A DNA stretch of 64,000 nucleotides, taken from the NCBI GenBank assembly GCA_020055645.1, contig CM034546.1, positions 90,458,001 through 90,522,000 of the forward strand, written 5' to 3'. Position 1 is the stretch's first letter; every line of letters begins with the position of its first letter. Source of the DNA: Tomocerus qinae (Eukaryota > Arthropoda > Collembola > Entomobryomorpha > Tomoceridae). This document shows, one piece after another, positions 25,101-36,872 of the stretch. The position numbers were made by a program, and so were the translations under genes. The notes under the pieces were generated by a model. The model was not told the DNA's origin and ran no database searches. It saw nothing but the letters and a program-made list of their open reading frames with translations.

Positions 25101-28100
25101 GTATTAGTTTGTGGCAGCTGCATCTCGTAAATGGTAAAAAAGAACAAAAAGGGAATGGAGAAAGCACATCCGCCGACCCAAATACCACCTGCGATCCCTA
25201 GTGTGAGCCTTTTACCCATTCGTGGTCGAAGGGGATTCATTATAGCCATGTACCTAAAACAAACAACAAATTATTAATTATGTATTTGTAAAACAATCAT
25301 GAACAATCTTGATGAAATACTGTAAGAAATATCATTGGTATACTTTGAAAATATTAGGTTCCAGTTTTTCAGAGAAATGGTATCAATAATACAAAGAGAC
25401 CATTATACGGAATACATTATAGTATCGTAGCTAGCTGTTTTAATTTCCTAACTTTCAACTTAGAATGGGTAGTTGGTAATGAAGATTATAAATAATATAT
25501 GAGATAATAATGTTTTCTTGTCATGCAAGCAAGTACTAGACATAATGCGTTTAGTACTTAACAGACATTGAACTGTTCTGCTTTAATCATCGTAATAAAG
25601 TGCAGACATTTTCATACATGTGAATGCCTGGTAGTAAACATTCATTCTGTGTACAAGGTTGCTTAGCTTTCACTGAATCCACTTTCTCTTTAACGAACGC
25701 GTATAATAAGAGAAAGCCTTTATCTCCAGCTGATAATAATAGCTCGACTTTACAATGTCAGGTCTTTGAATGGTCTTTCAGACAATCACCTAATGGCAAT
25801 CGTCGAATAACTCTTAAATAATGAGAACGTTGTGTTGTTCTGTACTGACTTTCTCTAAAAGCAAAATTCCTAAGCAGGCATAGAAACATTAAGATGGTGA
25901 AGACACTGCGTAGTAGTAGTACAGTCGACGTAAAACAGGATGAAACAAGACACTATTGAATTGACTACGGACAGCTGCCAAACAGCAGTACAAAATGATG
26001 TTAACTAAGAGAAAGAAAAAGCATTTTATACTTTTGTCAAAGAAAGTCCAAGAATGCGCAACAGCTTGGACTATCAATGACATGCTTTCCACTCCACTAT
26101 AATTACATTTTTACATTATTATATACACTCACACTTTGTCTTTTCTTTTTTCAGAGTTGTTTATGATAATGATCGCATATATGTATAAATATGTATCCCA
26201 ATAAAAGTTTATGATAATACAAAACATACTACGTGTACCTTAAGCAGAGACAAAAGTTATAGCTATGGTTCTTATCAATGAGGCAAATATGTTGAAAGTA
26301 CTTGTAGAACATTCTAGAAAGTATTAATACATGATGTACCACGATTATTACCTATCAACATATGAATCGAAAAAACGGTTTACATTGTGTAGCTTCATTC
26401 ATGAATATTTTGTGTTTCATGAGCTGTAACTCTTGGAATATTTCTTGCAGGTGAGTGGTTAGATTTGCATTGTTATTCATTGTTAGTTATCTTAAAAGGG
26501 AACACAAGAATATATTTTATATCCATGTTTATTTTTCAGTTAACAATAGAGACTTGTGTAACACAAACCTTTTGTTCAATACCATAGTAGACACAGAACG
26601 TAATATTTAGCTCTCTTGTACAAATTATAAGGAATGCATGCACACTCTGTTCCAGTCTGTTCAATTCAATGCAAGGACATGCACGACTGTAATTAAGGTA
26701 CTATCTCTATATTATAACGACCGTCTTATATAAAGCAATCTTATATAAGGCAATAAACTTAACTCTCTATCTATCTATCTATGTCTGTACATGTGGTACG
26801 GTGAGCCAAAATGGAAAAAGGCGCAAGCGCTTATGCAATGCATATTAGGTATTTAATACACAAAACAATGAACTACATTACATTCTATTTCGAAATTAAA
26901 CCAAAACCTACAGCAAGCCGTAACAGAAGCTCGCCTGAGTAAAGTTTACCGTGTACACATTTTGGTAGCGAAAATTTACACAAAACCGAGCGTACGGATT
27001 TTGATCAAATTTTCAGAATTGAGTCTTTATATATGTATCTACGACATATTAAAAATTCATACATTGATATTATAAGGAAACGAAGCTATATCATTTCAAA
27101 TATCAACATAAAATCAAAATTGATGATTGTTGACCACGAAAATCAATCGAAAATCAAAATTGATTAATGTTGATAATCAAAATCAACCAAAAATCAAAGT
27201 ACATTAATGTTGACTATAAAATCAACATAAAATCAAAGTACATTAATGTTGACTATAAAATTCAACAGAAAATCAAAGTACAATAATGTTGACTATAAAA
27301 ATCAACAGAAAATCAAAGTACATTAATGTTGACTATAAAAATCAACAGAGAATCAAAATTGATTAATGCTGACTATGAAAATCAACAGAAAATCAAAATT
27401 GATTAATGCTGACTATGAAAATCAACAGAAAATCAAAATTGATTAATGTTGATTAAGAAAATCAACAGAAAATCAAAGCATATTAATGTTGATTTTCTAT
27501 TATAAATAATAAATAATATACGTTATTATAAAATCTTAAATATGGTCGAAGCAGAGTTAAATATTTTATACTATCCCGCTAACAATTAATAGGAAACACA
27601 ATTGAAATTTTTATGGCCCATTTTCTGCTTTGACTATCAAATAAAGACAAAGTGAGCGCGCGGTATCTCAGCAACTTATGGACCGATTTGAACCAAAATC
27701 AATAGGGTTCGTCACCAGTCCATAGGCATAGTTTATGCCAAGTTTGGTCAATATCCATCATTGCTTTCGAAAGTTATCGTGGGTACGGACGGACGTACGG
27801 ACAGACTGTGCGGTTCTATAAGCTGCCTTATTCAGGCGAGCTAAAAATTTGTGGTAGTGTATTAACTATTAAATCAACAGAAAATCAAAATTGATTAATG
27901 TTGTCTATCAAAATCAACAAAAAATCAAAATTAATTAATATTGAGTATCAAAATCCAAACAAAATCAAAATTATTTAATATTGGGTATCAAAATCAAAAG
28001 AAAATCAAAATTAATTAATATTGAGTATCAAAATCAAAAGAAAATCAAAATTAATTAATATTGTTTGCCAAAATCAAAAGAAAATCAAAATTAAATTATA

Positions 28101-31100
28101 TTGAGTATCAAAATCAAAAGATAGTCCAAATTAATATTGAGTATCAAAATCAGAAGAAAATCCAAAATTAATTAATATTGAGTATCATAATCAAAAGAAA
28201 ATCAAAATTTATTATTATTGACTATCAAATCAAAAGAAAATTAAAATTGATTCATCTTGAGTGTAAAATCAAGTCAAATCACTATTGTATAGTAATATTG
28301 ACTATCAAAATGAAAAGATGTTAGAAATTGTAAATTTGACTATAAAATTGAATATAAATCCAAAATAGATTTATTTCCGTCCTCTAATAGTAGTATTTCG
28401 GTTTTATTTGATTTATTATTAAATTTCAAATTTGGTAGAAGCGGAGTGAAATGTTTTATACTATCCGCTAACAATTTATAGGAAACGCCTTTGAACTTTT
28501 TAATGTCCATTTAATGCCAAATTTTCACTTTGACTATCAAAATAAAGAGAAAGTGAGCGCGCGGTATCTCAGCAACCAATGGACCGATTAACCCCAAAAT
28601 GAATAGGGATCGTCAGTGGTCCATAGGCACTGAATCTGCCAAGTTTGGTTAATATCCGTCATTGCGTTCGAAAGTTATCGTGGGTACGGACGGACGGACG
28701 GACGGACGGACGGACGGACGGACGTACGGACGGACAGACTGTGCGGTTCTATAAGCTGCCTTATTCAGGCGAGCTAAAAATGTTGACACGGATATCTTTT
28801 GAAATTTAATAGCAGTTCTGATAGCCCAGTGTTACATAAAACAATAAACTGCGCTAAACTATATGGGTAGCACAATCATTTTTCAAAATGAGGACGATTT
28901 GGGCTGAATTCAACTGAATTGAACCGAATTGGACTGAATTGGGCCTATTAGTAAAAAAAATCCAGATAATTTTGGTGCATAGTAAGTAATATTTATAATA
29001 TTTAAAGCGTATGTCTCAATCTCAATTCGTCAGTTAGGAAGATAATGCAAGAGATGAAAAGATTCTTTAAGCATGTAGAAAATAAAAGATGACAAAAGCT
29101 ATACAACCTTTTCGGTTATAAGAAACATTCTTTGAGTAGATGCGAAAAACTGTAAGAAATTGTTTGTGTAGAGAAAGTACTATTATACATTGTATATGGA
29201 AATAGTAAAAGAAAGAGCCCGGAATGACTTACTTACGATAGTTAGTTGCATACAGACTGAAAACTGAAAGGCAGTCAAGGCAGAAGAAAGGGTTGTTGAG
29301 TATGTATCACTTACATATATACACTTGCCTATTCTATTCCTTAGCTCTCTCTCTCTCTACACGATAATACTCTTACTGAAGTCCCAGTGCACTATAAACA
29401 AGGAGTACTGGCTGGGGCTACTAGTATATAATGAGAGGAGTATTTGTTCTGTCGGACCATTGCTGGTAGGTTTCCGTAAGAATACAAATGTAGTTGGAGT
29501 ATAGAGCTGAATAGAGACAATGCGATGAAATGTATGGCTTTCGGTTCTCTGTTATGTGATGTGAAGTCTGTCTTTTCTTGTCTACTTTACTTTCGTCTGA
29601 CGAATGAAGTAAAACGAAGGCAGTTTAGTGGAGTCTCAGTCAGTGGCTGAAGATAAGGGAAAAAACATATAACGCAGTGAAGGAATGGTGTGCTAGATAA
29701 TTCAAAAGAATTCCCTACTGCACCACATAGTAGGAAGGGTAGTATGATCTCTAAACAATAGTGCTTTACTTTAAGGAGAGGGAGACTATCAACTACCACC
29801 ACCCTATAATGTACTACTGGAGGAGAACAACTATTCTAACCACCAAGCAGTACTTTAGACAAATCTACTACTACGACAGGAAGTCGGCGGCTTTTCTCCG
29901 ACATTCTTCCACTTTACTCTGTTTCACTGACTTAAAATGCCTAACTTGACATGACATGACATGGAACGGTCCAGTGTGGCTATTGAACTCCATGAGGACT
30001 TTTTGTTCTGCTCATCTGATACGATACGAAACGATAAGGTTACAAATAGACCCACTTCGTTTTGTTCTTTAAATAGGAAACTGAATGAGAGCGGAATTGC
30101 TGCAGATGAGATAAGAAACGGAGAAACTACTCGACATTCTTGTTCATGTCTATTACTTTATTGCTCCGTTTTACTTTATCCTCTGCAGATTCTCAACTTT
30201 GATGCCTTACTCGCCCTTTTCACCTCCTCTTCCACTATACCCACCATTTGGACCAATACTGCACTTGGCTGATCACCTTCAAACCCAAAAATCTTGATCT
30301 TTTTACTGTATTGCTAGAGTTTATCGAAATGTGCAGAAAACAATAAACGCTAAAAGCATTTCGCTTAACAAGTTGGCTGAACTCGTCTCTACAGGAAATG
30401 CCGTATTACATAGAATATTTATTTCTAATAGTTGCGTAGAGTGTTCAAACTATACCTGTAATTTTTATAATATTGAGCCTTGAATAACGATGATGAAAAT
30501 CTACCCGCTGGCTAGCCTTCAGTTTCGTATAGATCTAACTATATTGTAATTTAAGAAATATGCCCAACTGACAATTTTATCTGCTTTTAGTATTCAACTG
30601 CCTCACTACATTAAACTAGCTTTAAGCCGCAAGTGATTGATGAGTGTCTAGTGTACAACATGAGTGCCATCACCATCACCATCATTTCACGCAGCAGCCT
30701 CATTACCAGTTACTGAAACTAATGAAACCATATCCAATCTATCTAGGTATGAGAATTGTTTGACTGCTTTGCTTACGTATGAAGTAGCATAAAAGTCACT
30801 TAAGAAGTACAAAGTTGGAGTCTGACGTATGAAGAAAGTAGACAAATAAAAATTTCAATAGTTTCAATATTGGCACATTTCTTAGTACCGGGAATAACAT
30901 TTTTAATGAAAAGAGAATCTTATAAGCTTTCTTTTCATTATGCATATCCTTCCATATTTCATTTCCAGCGCGAGACAGTGTGAAACTGATAATGCCAGAG
31001 TAAAGCAAACTCCTCTCTGTGAAAGTGCGATTTAAGTATACACAAAGACATTTCTAAGACTCGAATTCTTGTGATGGAAAATAAGCCACCGTATTACTTT

Positions 31101-34100
31101 TTACTTGCCCGCATAGGACGCATATGTACGTACATTAAGTATCAAGTGCACAAAGTTGATTGTGATTATATAGAGTAAGGGAAAGGGCAAAGGCATGAAA
31201 AAGATTTATCCAAAATTTGACGCTTTGGTGAGACGGAATGTTGGGAGAGGACATCTTAAAGTAAAACGAGTGCTGATCGGAAGAAATTCCATTCTATTTA
31301 ATTCTTTTCAGTTGGTTCCCTTTGCCTCTCTTCTGGATTCAAAGAAAGAGCATTCAGGGTAGAGTTCTCCTTTCAGTTGACTTGAGTTGATTTGACGTGC
31401 AGACTTCAGAAGGTCATAAGCAGAAGACTCATAATGCAAGTAACATTAGACGAAGGGCAAAGTCTGAGAGAAGCAGGACTGTGAGTCCTCCAGTGTAACT
31501 GCGACTGCAAACTAACATTCTAGACAGCCTCAGCACGCCCTTCAAGACAAGACCAGATGAAACGGAGTCACTCAAGACAAGGCACAGTAAAGAAGTAGGG
31601 TTAAAGCCAAAGCAAATATTTATTTGGGACTTGACTTACTTTAGCTAAGACTCAAACTCAAAGTTACATTACATCCAGTCAAACGCAGAGCAGAAGAAAG
31701 CTAACGAAGAAACCGAGAAATTGCAAGTCAAGACAAGGGACATTGTATTACAACAAACTGCCTAGCATAATGCGCTGTGTGTGGATTTCTCTAAAATTCT
31801 CAAAGTGAAATTCCCTAATCCTGCTACTGGAAATCCTACTATTGAACCGAGAATCTCTTACATCCTTACTCTGCCTCTCTCTGGATCTCGACTGGTTTGG
31901 TTTGGTTTCGACTTGCCTTTCTTTGGATTTGTATTGGACGCTCATTTTATTTCGCTCCGTTCCACATTACACACACTACCCACAACACTTACACTGATAC
32001 ACTGGCTACACCAACGAGACTAGGACTCATTAAATTTGGATTACCCAAGTGAAACTAAGTAAGCAGCTCGACATACATAGGCTGCATAGCTATTATTCTT
32101 AAGCTCCCTTATTACAGCTACACCGCATTAAACCACCTAACCACGTCCGAGCTATTTACTGACTTTTCCCCTAATGTCTACACACTATTTATGGATTACT
32201 ACTCCATATACGAATTTGCAATCAAAAGACCATAGGTACGCAATTCCCGAGTAAATGCAATCTGCACAAATACAAACATCGTAACAAAGAAGATCCCACA
32301 AGTGACTGTTTTACCACCCTCTATTATTTACTCATATCACGGTCCAAATGCTTTCGCTAACGATTTAAGACCTTCTATTCGCTTCTTCTAGACATTAATA
32401 ATAATAAACATGGTAAATACAATTCTATAACTCTTGGCACTTTTATAGCAAATTTTAATGCACTTCGTGCTAACCACAATGTTTCTAGTGTACGTAAATA
32501 ACCATCTAATAGCATATAAACCTCAATCTCAATTGATCCAAGAGTTGTGTAATTGTTAATCTATATTACTATGTACGTACTTGGTTGCCCCTAAAGAAAT
32601 ATTGACGGGATACATTTGTACCCAGTGTACAAAATACCATTTACCACTTACCAGTGGTAAGTGGTTTTTAATGGTATTTAACATTAAATACCACTACCTA
32701 AAAAGTAGTGGTATGTGGTATAAATGGTAAAAATGGTAGGAAATAGTTTCATTTAAATTTCGTGTTTGAATTTTGAACAAAATTCGGGGGCAAAAAACGA
32801 AATAGCTTAGCAGATGATCATTGTTGTCACAAATTGATAAGTGTTCATCAATCAGAGTAGGATTCAACCAATGGGGGCGCTAACAACCCTTACCGATTGA
32901 GAAATTAATTGCAATTAAATTAGCATCAATTTTAAATGGGCGATACCAAATACAATCTTTCTTTCTTCATTTTTATAACTTTTGGTGTACAATCAAATAA
33001 ATATGATTAATTTAATTGATATTGGAAATATTTCATAGAAAACAAAGTTTTAAAACTTATATTTTAGGAAGTTTAGTGTATCTGTACTCAGCTGTCTAAT
33101 CAATCGCTAAAATTTACCATTTTTACCATTAAATGCATTTTTACCATTAAGTGCATTTTTACCACTGTGATGGTAAAAAAGGCTAAAAAGTGGTAAATTT
33201 TGTACACTGTTTGTACCACTTTATTTCCAGCACTAATCTTACTCCCATCAATATGGCAGAGTAATATAAAATTATGTCAATAAAACAAGTACAAATAGCT
33301 AACCATTGCAGATATAAACCCCATATTCATGTTGTCAAATTATTTTAGGGGATAATAAATTGATACTCGAAGAATATCAGAACAACTTGAACTATTATGT
33401 CAGAAACTGGGCATGCACTACCAAAGAAATCGATCATTTTGATTGAAATTAATTATTATTTGTACTCCGATATTATCACAAGTAAAATTAATACAATTTT
33501 AATCTTCCAAATTGTTCACTTTACAATAACAATTTATACATCGGAATAAAATAATTATGCGTACATTATTACGCTCTAATGCATCTAAAGCTATACTACT
33601 GTGTGTAGACGTGGATTGCTTTCCTCAGTGCCTGTCGACTCGACTTGCTCAACTCGTTTCTAGGTAATAAAATTTCACAACTGATTAGATTTACTGAACT
33701 GAGGTCATTCACTTTCAGTACAATAATCAGTATAAATGGAGAAAGCATTCATTCTACTCGAGTATTGCAGGTCGTAGATGCTATCAAGTTGTCAATTTAG
33801 AATAGAATTAGTTCTAGATATGAAATTCGCTTAATTAGTATAGACAATGAAGCTTTGTCTCCTAATATAAGTAAATACTAATTTGATTGAGAACGTCTGC
33901 TCTTTTGTAAAGAATGACTAACTGGTAAACTATATCAGCAACAGTTATCAGGATAATATAAATAGACGAGACAGACATAAACGACGCTATTTAACCATTG
34001 TGCGAATATTACTTGTTTAAGCAGTTAGATATTCTATATTTAGTTCCAACGCGATCTAACTGACAATTCCCCTGTAGATTACACTACAAACAAAGTTGGC

Positions 34101-36862
34101 TGTTAGGATTTCATATTTTCTTTAGAAGAACGGCCCTTTCAGTGAGAAAATGCAGATACTTTATACTTATAGAATTTACTTATACATTCGATGGTAACCG
34201 TATTAAATAATTGAATATGGTTGTTTCAATTCATCAATAATTAAGTCGCTTTCAAATGTAAGTTTAGTACAAAGATACTTGTGATAGTCTATGGTGATAC
34301 TATACAGGATTTAGTAATTGATGACACATTGGGCACCAATGTAATAGGATACTAAAAGACAAAGGCCAATATGTGTTTAACCAATAAGTAGATTGTGTTA
34401 AGGAAATAATTATATTCGCCGTTAATTTATTAGCTAAGTAATCTGTCCTGTCAATTGTATTATGAATTCCACTTTAACTGCAAAGTTGTCTGTCTCTTTT
34501 CTAAATAAACGCCCATAGCCTATACATAATACATATATTATATCAAAACATATTATACTAATACTAAACTCCAGTAGTATTGCATTGTAGCGTGCTATTC
34601 ATAACAATTAATTATGAAATTAGTAAATAATAAAGGCATACTGTTTATTAACGAAATTAAAGCAGAAGTGTGACCTTGCGAACTAACTACAAATACACCC
34701 TTGGTACTTATACTGAAGCTGCAGGCAAATGTAGGTTACACGTACTTGTTTATTGTTTACTTTATTGTATGAAAGGGAGGGGTAGAGACACTCGTAATTT
34801 AATTCGGATGGTAAAAATTCTAACCAAATTAGTTTTTTAGTGCAACTGTATACAAGGTTTTTAAGAGCCATGTAACCCTAATACTAAATTCTGGGATGCA
34901 AGCAAGAACGAGACGGATCAGTGCATATCTCAGAGAATATATGGTATTCGATCGCTTTTTGCAAACTAAAATGTTGTGCTACTATATCGCTGATAGTAAA
35001 TATTAAGCCTGTGTCAGTACACAAAAGTCGTAAAGTGCTGGAGAGGAATGAAGTAGCGAGTTTGTGACTTTATCCTTTCCCTTAAGGAAGGAAATAGAAA
35101 CTAAAAAATTCAGAGATATTTCTATAGTCAACAAGAGCTAAAAGTTCCACTCGGGAAAAACTTGTAGTCCTTACATTTACGAATTTGGTGGAAACGACGT
35201 GACACAGTGGGCTAATAAACAACTTGACAGAAAAAAGAAAGAATACCAGAGAAAAATTAAGAGAATAAACAAAAAGTTGAACTATCTGAAAAGATGTAGG
35301 TAGGAAGATTATACGAGCCATCAGAAAAGTCTGAGACATTATAAAGAAAAGAAAGTGCCATGTACCACTACATTACAGTCGATGATAAAAGCGAAATGCA
35401 GGTGAAAGAAGGAATGGCCAAATATAGACTCGAGTCACGGTCCACATGGCTCTGGAAAAGAGTGTCTCGTTATTCAACAACAGCGACATTAGTCCCAAGG
35501 CTAAAACTCTCTTTCTTCAAATGAGCAAAGTTTCTTTTCTGCCAGACACTTCTGTAGAATGTGTAAATTAACTTTGTTTCTGATGATCTTAAGTCTTTTA
35601 CATTTGGCCATGCACCATTTTTGAGGACCATTGATGATTTTATTTCTTCTGCGAATCTTGATCTTTTCAACGAATGCTGCCTCAACCTTTTCTCTAGCAC
35701 TCTAGCACATCTCTCCAAGACATAACATTACAATAATTGTGTGCTTCAGCATAATCCTGTATGCATGGAGTGCAGGGAATTGCATTCGGATATCGTGTAT
35801 CAGAAACAGACGCTGCATATTTAGGACAGAAATAATAATTTCCGTTTAAAGAATATCGATATTATTCATGTTAGCATATTTTAGCTTTTGTGATCTTTGA
35901 AATACATTATCAGCATATCTTTACTGCTGCCTGCATGCAATTTCGCAAACTCTCTTTTCACCAACTGCATACAAGTGGGAAAATTGGCAATTTTTCCTGT
36001 CCGAAGAAACATTAAAATGGGGATTGGTACTGTAAAATTGTGAGTAAGGGAGGAATACTGAAATTGATGCGACTTTCAATCTCAATGTAAGCATTGTAAA
36101 TGTATTTCCTATTCATTTTCCTCTTGATCTAGGGTACTACTAGGAGGCACCATGAAATGGAGCAGCATCGGCTTATGTTGCTGAAACAGTGTAATAGCTC
36201 TTCCATTTTTATGGCTTTACTTTAAAATATCGCTTTTGTATTCTTTACCATATTGTACACACTATTACTGACCTGGACAAATAATGCCTACTAGCTAGAC
36301 TCTCTCCCTAAATTCATTGATGTTGAAAACGCTGGAAAATGTAGATGCAATGTTATTGGGTGTAGTTGGGTAACATTACAATTTGTATTTTGTCTTACCT
36401 GTCAAACGCAATAGCCATGAGAGAGAAAACACTGGCACAAATGGAGAGTACAGCGACGAACTGGACAATCTTGCAATACCAAACTCCAAAGGGCCAGTGA
36501 CCTGACAGCATATAAATACAATTGGGAATCACATTGAGAGTTGACGCCATCGTGTCGGCAATGGATAAATTGACCAATAGGTAGTTGGTCACTGTTCGCA
36601 TTCTCTTGTGGGCCATCACAATCCAAATGACAACTAAATTGCCCACTGCGGCCACAATCACCATAACGCCAAATAAAACCGACCAAATCAGTTGTCTCCA
36701 CCATGGGATATCCGTCTGTGAATATCTATCCTCCTCCAGAAGAGTCTCGTTGGTACTGGCAAGATAACTTTCACTCGTCCCACTCGTGTTCATTAGGGAC
36801 ATTGTAGTCAGGTTGAACAACTGATCAACTTCATGCCCATCTTCCAATAAATCACCCTCCAT
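9917..36862 (-). CDS. TkR: Tachykinin receptor (TkR99D-like GPCR), 6 exons, 464 aa
   Basis: A rhodopsin-family receptor that in insects binds tachykinin-related peptides at the neuronal or gut-cell membrane and couples to G proteins. Six exons (464, 219, 151, 197, 167 and 197 nt) join in phase to 1395 nt. N-glycosylation sites are N17, N25 and N38. TM1 starts near 57 (GN75), LSIAD103 is in TM2, C130 pairs with C211, DRY is 154-156, WPD is in loop 2, VGIELWGSKSIGE follows TM5, CWLPFH is in TM6, and NPIIY 334-338 is in TM7. Helix 8 is FRRGFQQVF with C356 as a possible palmitoylation site. VVKMMIVVV and YCWMNARFR resemble Drosophila TkR99D more than TkR86C (from memory). The ATG has a good context (AAAATGG), but the frame is open upstream to an acceptor at 36872, so a 5' coding extension is possible. 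Confidence 0.95.
10110..10115 (-). other. TkR: NAGNAG tandem splice acceptor of TkR exon 6
   Basis: The acceptor reads CAGCAG. Using the first CAG gives Asn-Ala-Gly across the junction; using the second gives Asn-Gly. Both keep the frame, so single-residue alternative splicing is possible. Confidence 0.6.
10114..11988 (-). other. TkR intron 5
   Basis: 1.9 kb with no other gene recognised. Just after the donor, the minus strand carries a long pyrimidine-rich run with CTGT and TCTC repeats (about 11880-11965). Confidence 0.7.
11989..12155 (-). CDS. TkR: TkR exon 5 (helix 8, proximal tail)
   Basis: After a TGTGCAG acceptor it reads FRRGFQQVFSWCPFV, the expected helix-8 sequence following YCWMNAR. 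Then comes a charged tail with Ser/Thr and Arg clusters (MRDTRRERETTRYSVTGSP). Both phases fit the neighbouring exons. The donor is G|GTTTGT, followed by a pyrimidine-rich stretch. Confidence 0.93.
13390..13710 (+). mobile_element. MITE, Mutator-like type, copy 2, 9-bp target duplication
   Basis: A 321-bp element flanked by identical CTTTCACAG at 13381-13389 and 13711-13719. The two ends align as imperfect inverted repeats over 26 bp with no gap, sharing TCCTACGAGG; similarity continues inward through the GAATCACTCCTAAA region. A 9-bp duplication with long termini suggests the Mutator-like superfamily. No ORF. Confidence 0.85.
16202..16487. mobile_element. hAT-like MITE, copy A (older, short)
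   Basis: Starts CAGTGTCCAAAATACCATTTACCACTT and ends with the inverse of CAGTATACAGAATTTACCACTTTTTAG. It shares the TTTACCATTA...TGCATTTTTACCA internal blocks with the 32.6-kb copy. No target duplication survives. Confidence 0.75.
20772..20968 (-). CDS. TkR: TkR exon 4 (TM6, TM7)
   Basis: Encodes VVKMMIVVVSIFAFCWLPFH (TM6) and YLGFYWLAMSNSCYNPIIY (TM7), ending at CWMNAR. The donor is AG|GTTTGT. The frame stays open for 47 codons past it, to a stop ending at 20627, so an unspliced message would give a shortened tail. Confidence 0.93.
20969..22511 (-). other. TkR intron 3
   Basis: 1.5 kb of AT-rich intron with nothing else recognised. Confidence 0.7.
22512..22662 (-). CDS. TkR: TkR exon 3 (TM5, loop 3)
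   Basis: Encodes WNVCFMIFTYFVPIGAMGF (TM5) and the loop-3 signature YARVGIELWGSKSIGE to NIKSKRR. The acceptor TGTTTCAG completes an Ile codon, and the donor GTAAGC is in phase 0. Confidence 0.95.
22663..25034 (-). other. TkR intron 2
   Basis: 2.4 kb, featureless apart from the T-rich repeated tract near 24 kb. Confidence 0.7.
24040..24510. repeat. Degenerate T-rich minisatellite
   Basis: Repeats of a unit close to TTTTCATTTTTATGATTTTCA with variants (TTCATGAATT, TTTATTTTCA) fill almost the whole stretch. Unit lengths vary, which fits slippage. Confidence 0.85.
25035..25253 (-). CDS. TkR: TkR exon 2 (TM4, loop 2)
   Basis: Begins by completing DRY, then gives MAIMNPLRPRMGKR, TM4, and extracellular loop 2 with LCYAEWPDG, the tachykinin-receptor hallmark. 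It contains an N-glycosylation sequon (NES) and ends in phase 2. Confidence 0.95.
27102..27490. repeat. Minisatellite 1, unit about 42-44 bp
   Basis: About nine units built on AATCAACAGAAAATCAAA followed by GATTAATGTTGACTAT, with variants such as GTACATTAATGTTGAC. TCAACA and TGTTGA within each unit are inverted relative to each other. Confidence 0.85.
27870..28335. repeat. Minisatellite 2, unit about 42 bp
   Basis: A related array whose usual unit is AATCAAAAGAAAATCAAA then TTAATTAATATTGAGTATC. It becomes more degenerate towards the right. It is more diverged from array 1 than its own units are from each other, suggesting separate homogenisation. Confidence 0.85.
28686..28737. repeat. (GGAC)n microsatellite
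   Basis: A near-perfect tetranucleotide run with one GTAC interruption, placed between the TTCGAAAGTTATCG motif and the right terminus of the composite element. The same place holds shorter runs in the related copies. Confidence 0.9.
28901..28944. repeat. Short decamer tandem repeat
   Basis: Four to five copies of a unit close to AACTGAATTG, each with a few changes. Confidence 0.6.
32623..33209. mobile_element. hAT-like MITE, copy B, 8-bp target duplication
   Basis: A 587-bp element flanked by identical TTTGTACC at 32615-32622 and 33210-33217. Termini are CAGTGTACAAAAT...TTTACCACTT in inverted orientation. Short inverted and direct repeats (ACCATTAAATGCATTTTT, ACCACTT) sit just inside. An 8-bp duplication with a CAGTG start fits the hAT superfamily. 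No transposase ORF. Confidence 0.88.
36399..36862 (-). CDS. TkR: TkR exon 1 (N-terminus, TM1-TM3)
   Basis: Encodes the glycosylated N-terminus and TM1-TM3 up to the Asp-Arg of DRY. The donor CAG|GTAAGA interrupts the Arg codon of DRY, a classic intron position in tachykinin receptors. A good acceptor (TTCTGATTACAG) just upstream shows that a leader exon exists elsewhere. Confidence 0.96.
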
Positions 36863-36872
36863 TTTCCACAAT

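Larger units (their letters stand above)
26928..28775. mobile_element. Composite inverted-repeat element with internal minisatellites
   Basis: The left end reads AGCTCGCCTGAGTAA and the right end is the inverse of AGCTCGCCTGAATAA (14 of 15 match). The interior is minisatellite 1, core 1, minisatellite 2, core 2. Core 1 (about 27540-27842) and core 2 (about 28435-28775) are clear homologues sharing GTGAGCGCGCGGTATCTCAG and TTCGAAAGTTATCGTGGGTA. Both end with the right terminus, so a complete right end (27828-27842) lies inside the element. No coding capacity. Confidence 0.75.
25254..36398 (-). other. TkR intron 1
   Basis: 11.1 kb between the DRY codon halves. It holds the composite minisatellite element and the complete hAT-like MITE. 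No nested gene was recognised. Confidence 0.7.

Noticed and set aside
27102-28335. CRISPR-like appearance of regularly repeated units
   Set aside because: Units are contiguous, degenerate and AT-rich with no unique spacers, inside a eukaryotic intron; they are minisatellites.
35470-35718. 82-codon charged open frame in TkR intron 1
   Set aside because: Composition is less AT-driven than other open frames here, but there is no ATG at its start, no known family and no support for splicing.
9917-36862. Assignment as the TkR86C/natalisin-type receptor
   Set aside because: VVKMMIVVV, GIELWGSKSIGECT, the DIPWWRQ stretch before TM1 and YCWMNARFR are closer to TkR99D as I remember it. A phylogeny would settle it.
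36860-36871. Start of the tachykinin receptor at a TTG three codons before the ATG
   Set aside because: TTG is not a normal eukaryotic start. The ATG at 36862 has a good context; the upstream codons are either UTR or the end of a spliced 5' extension.
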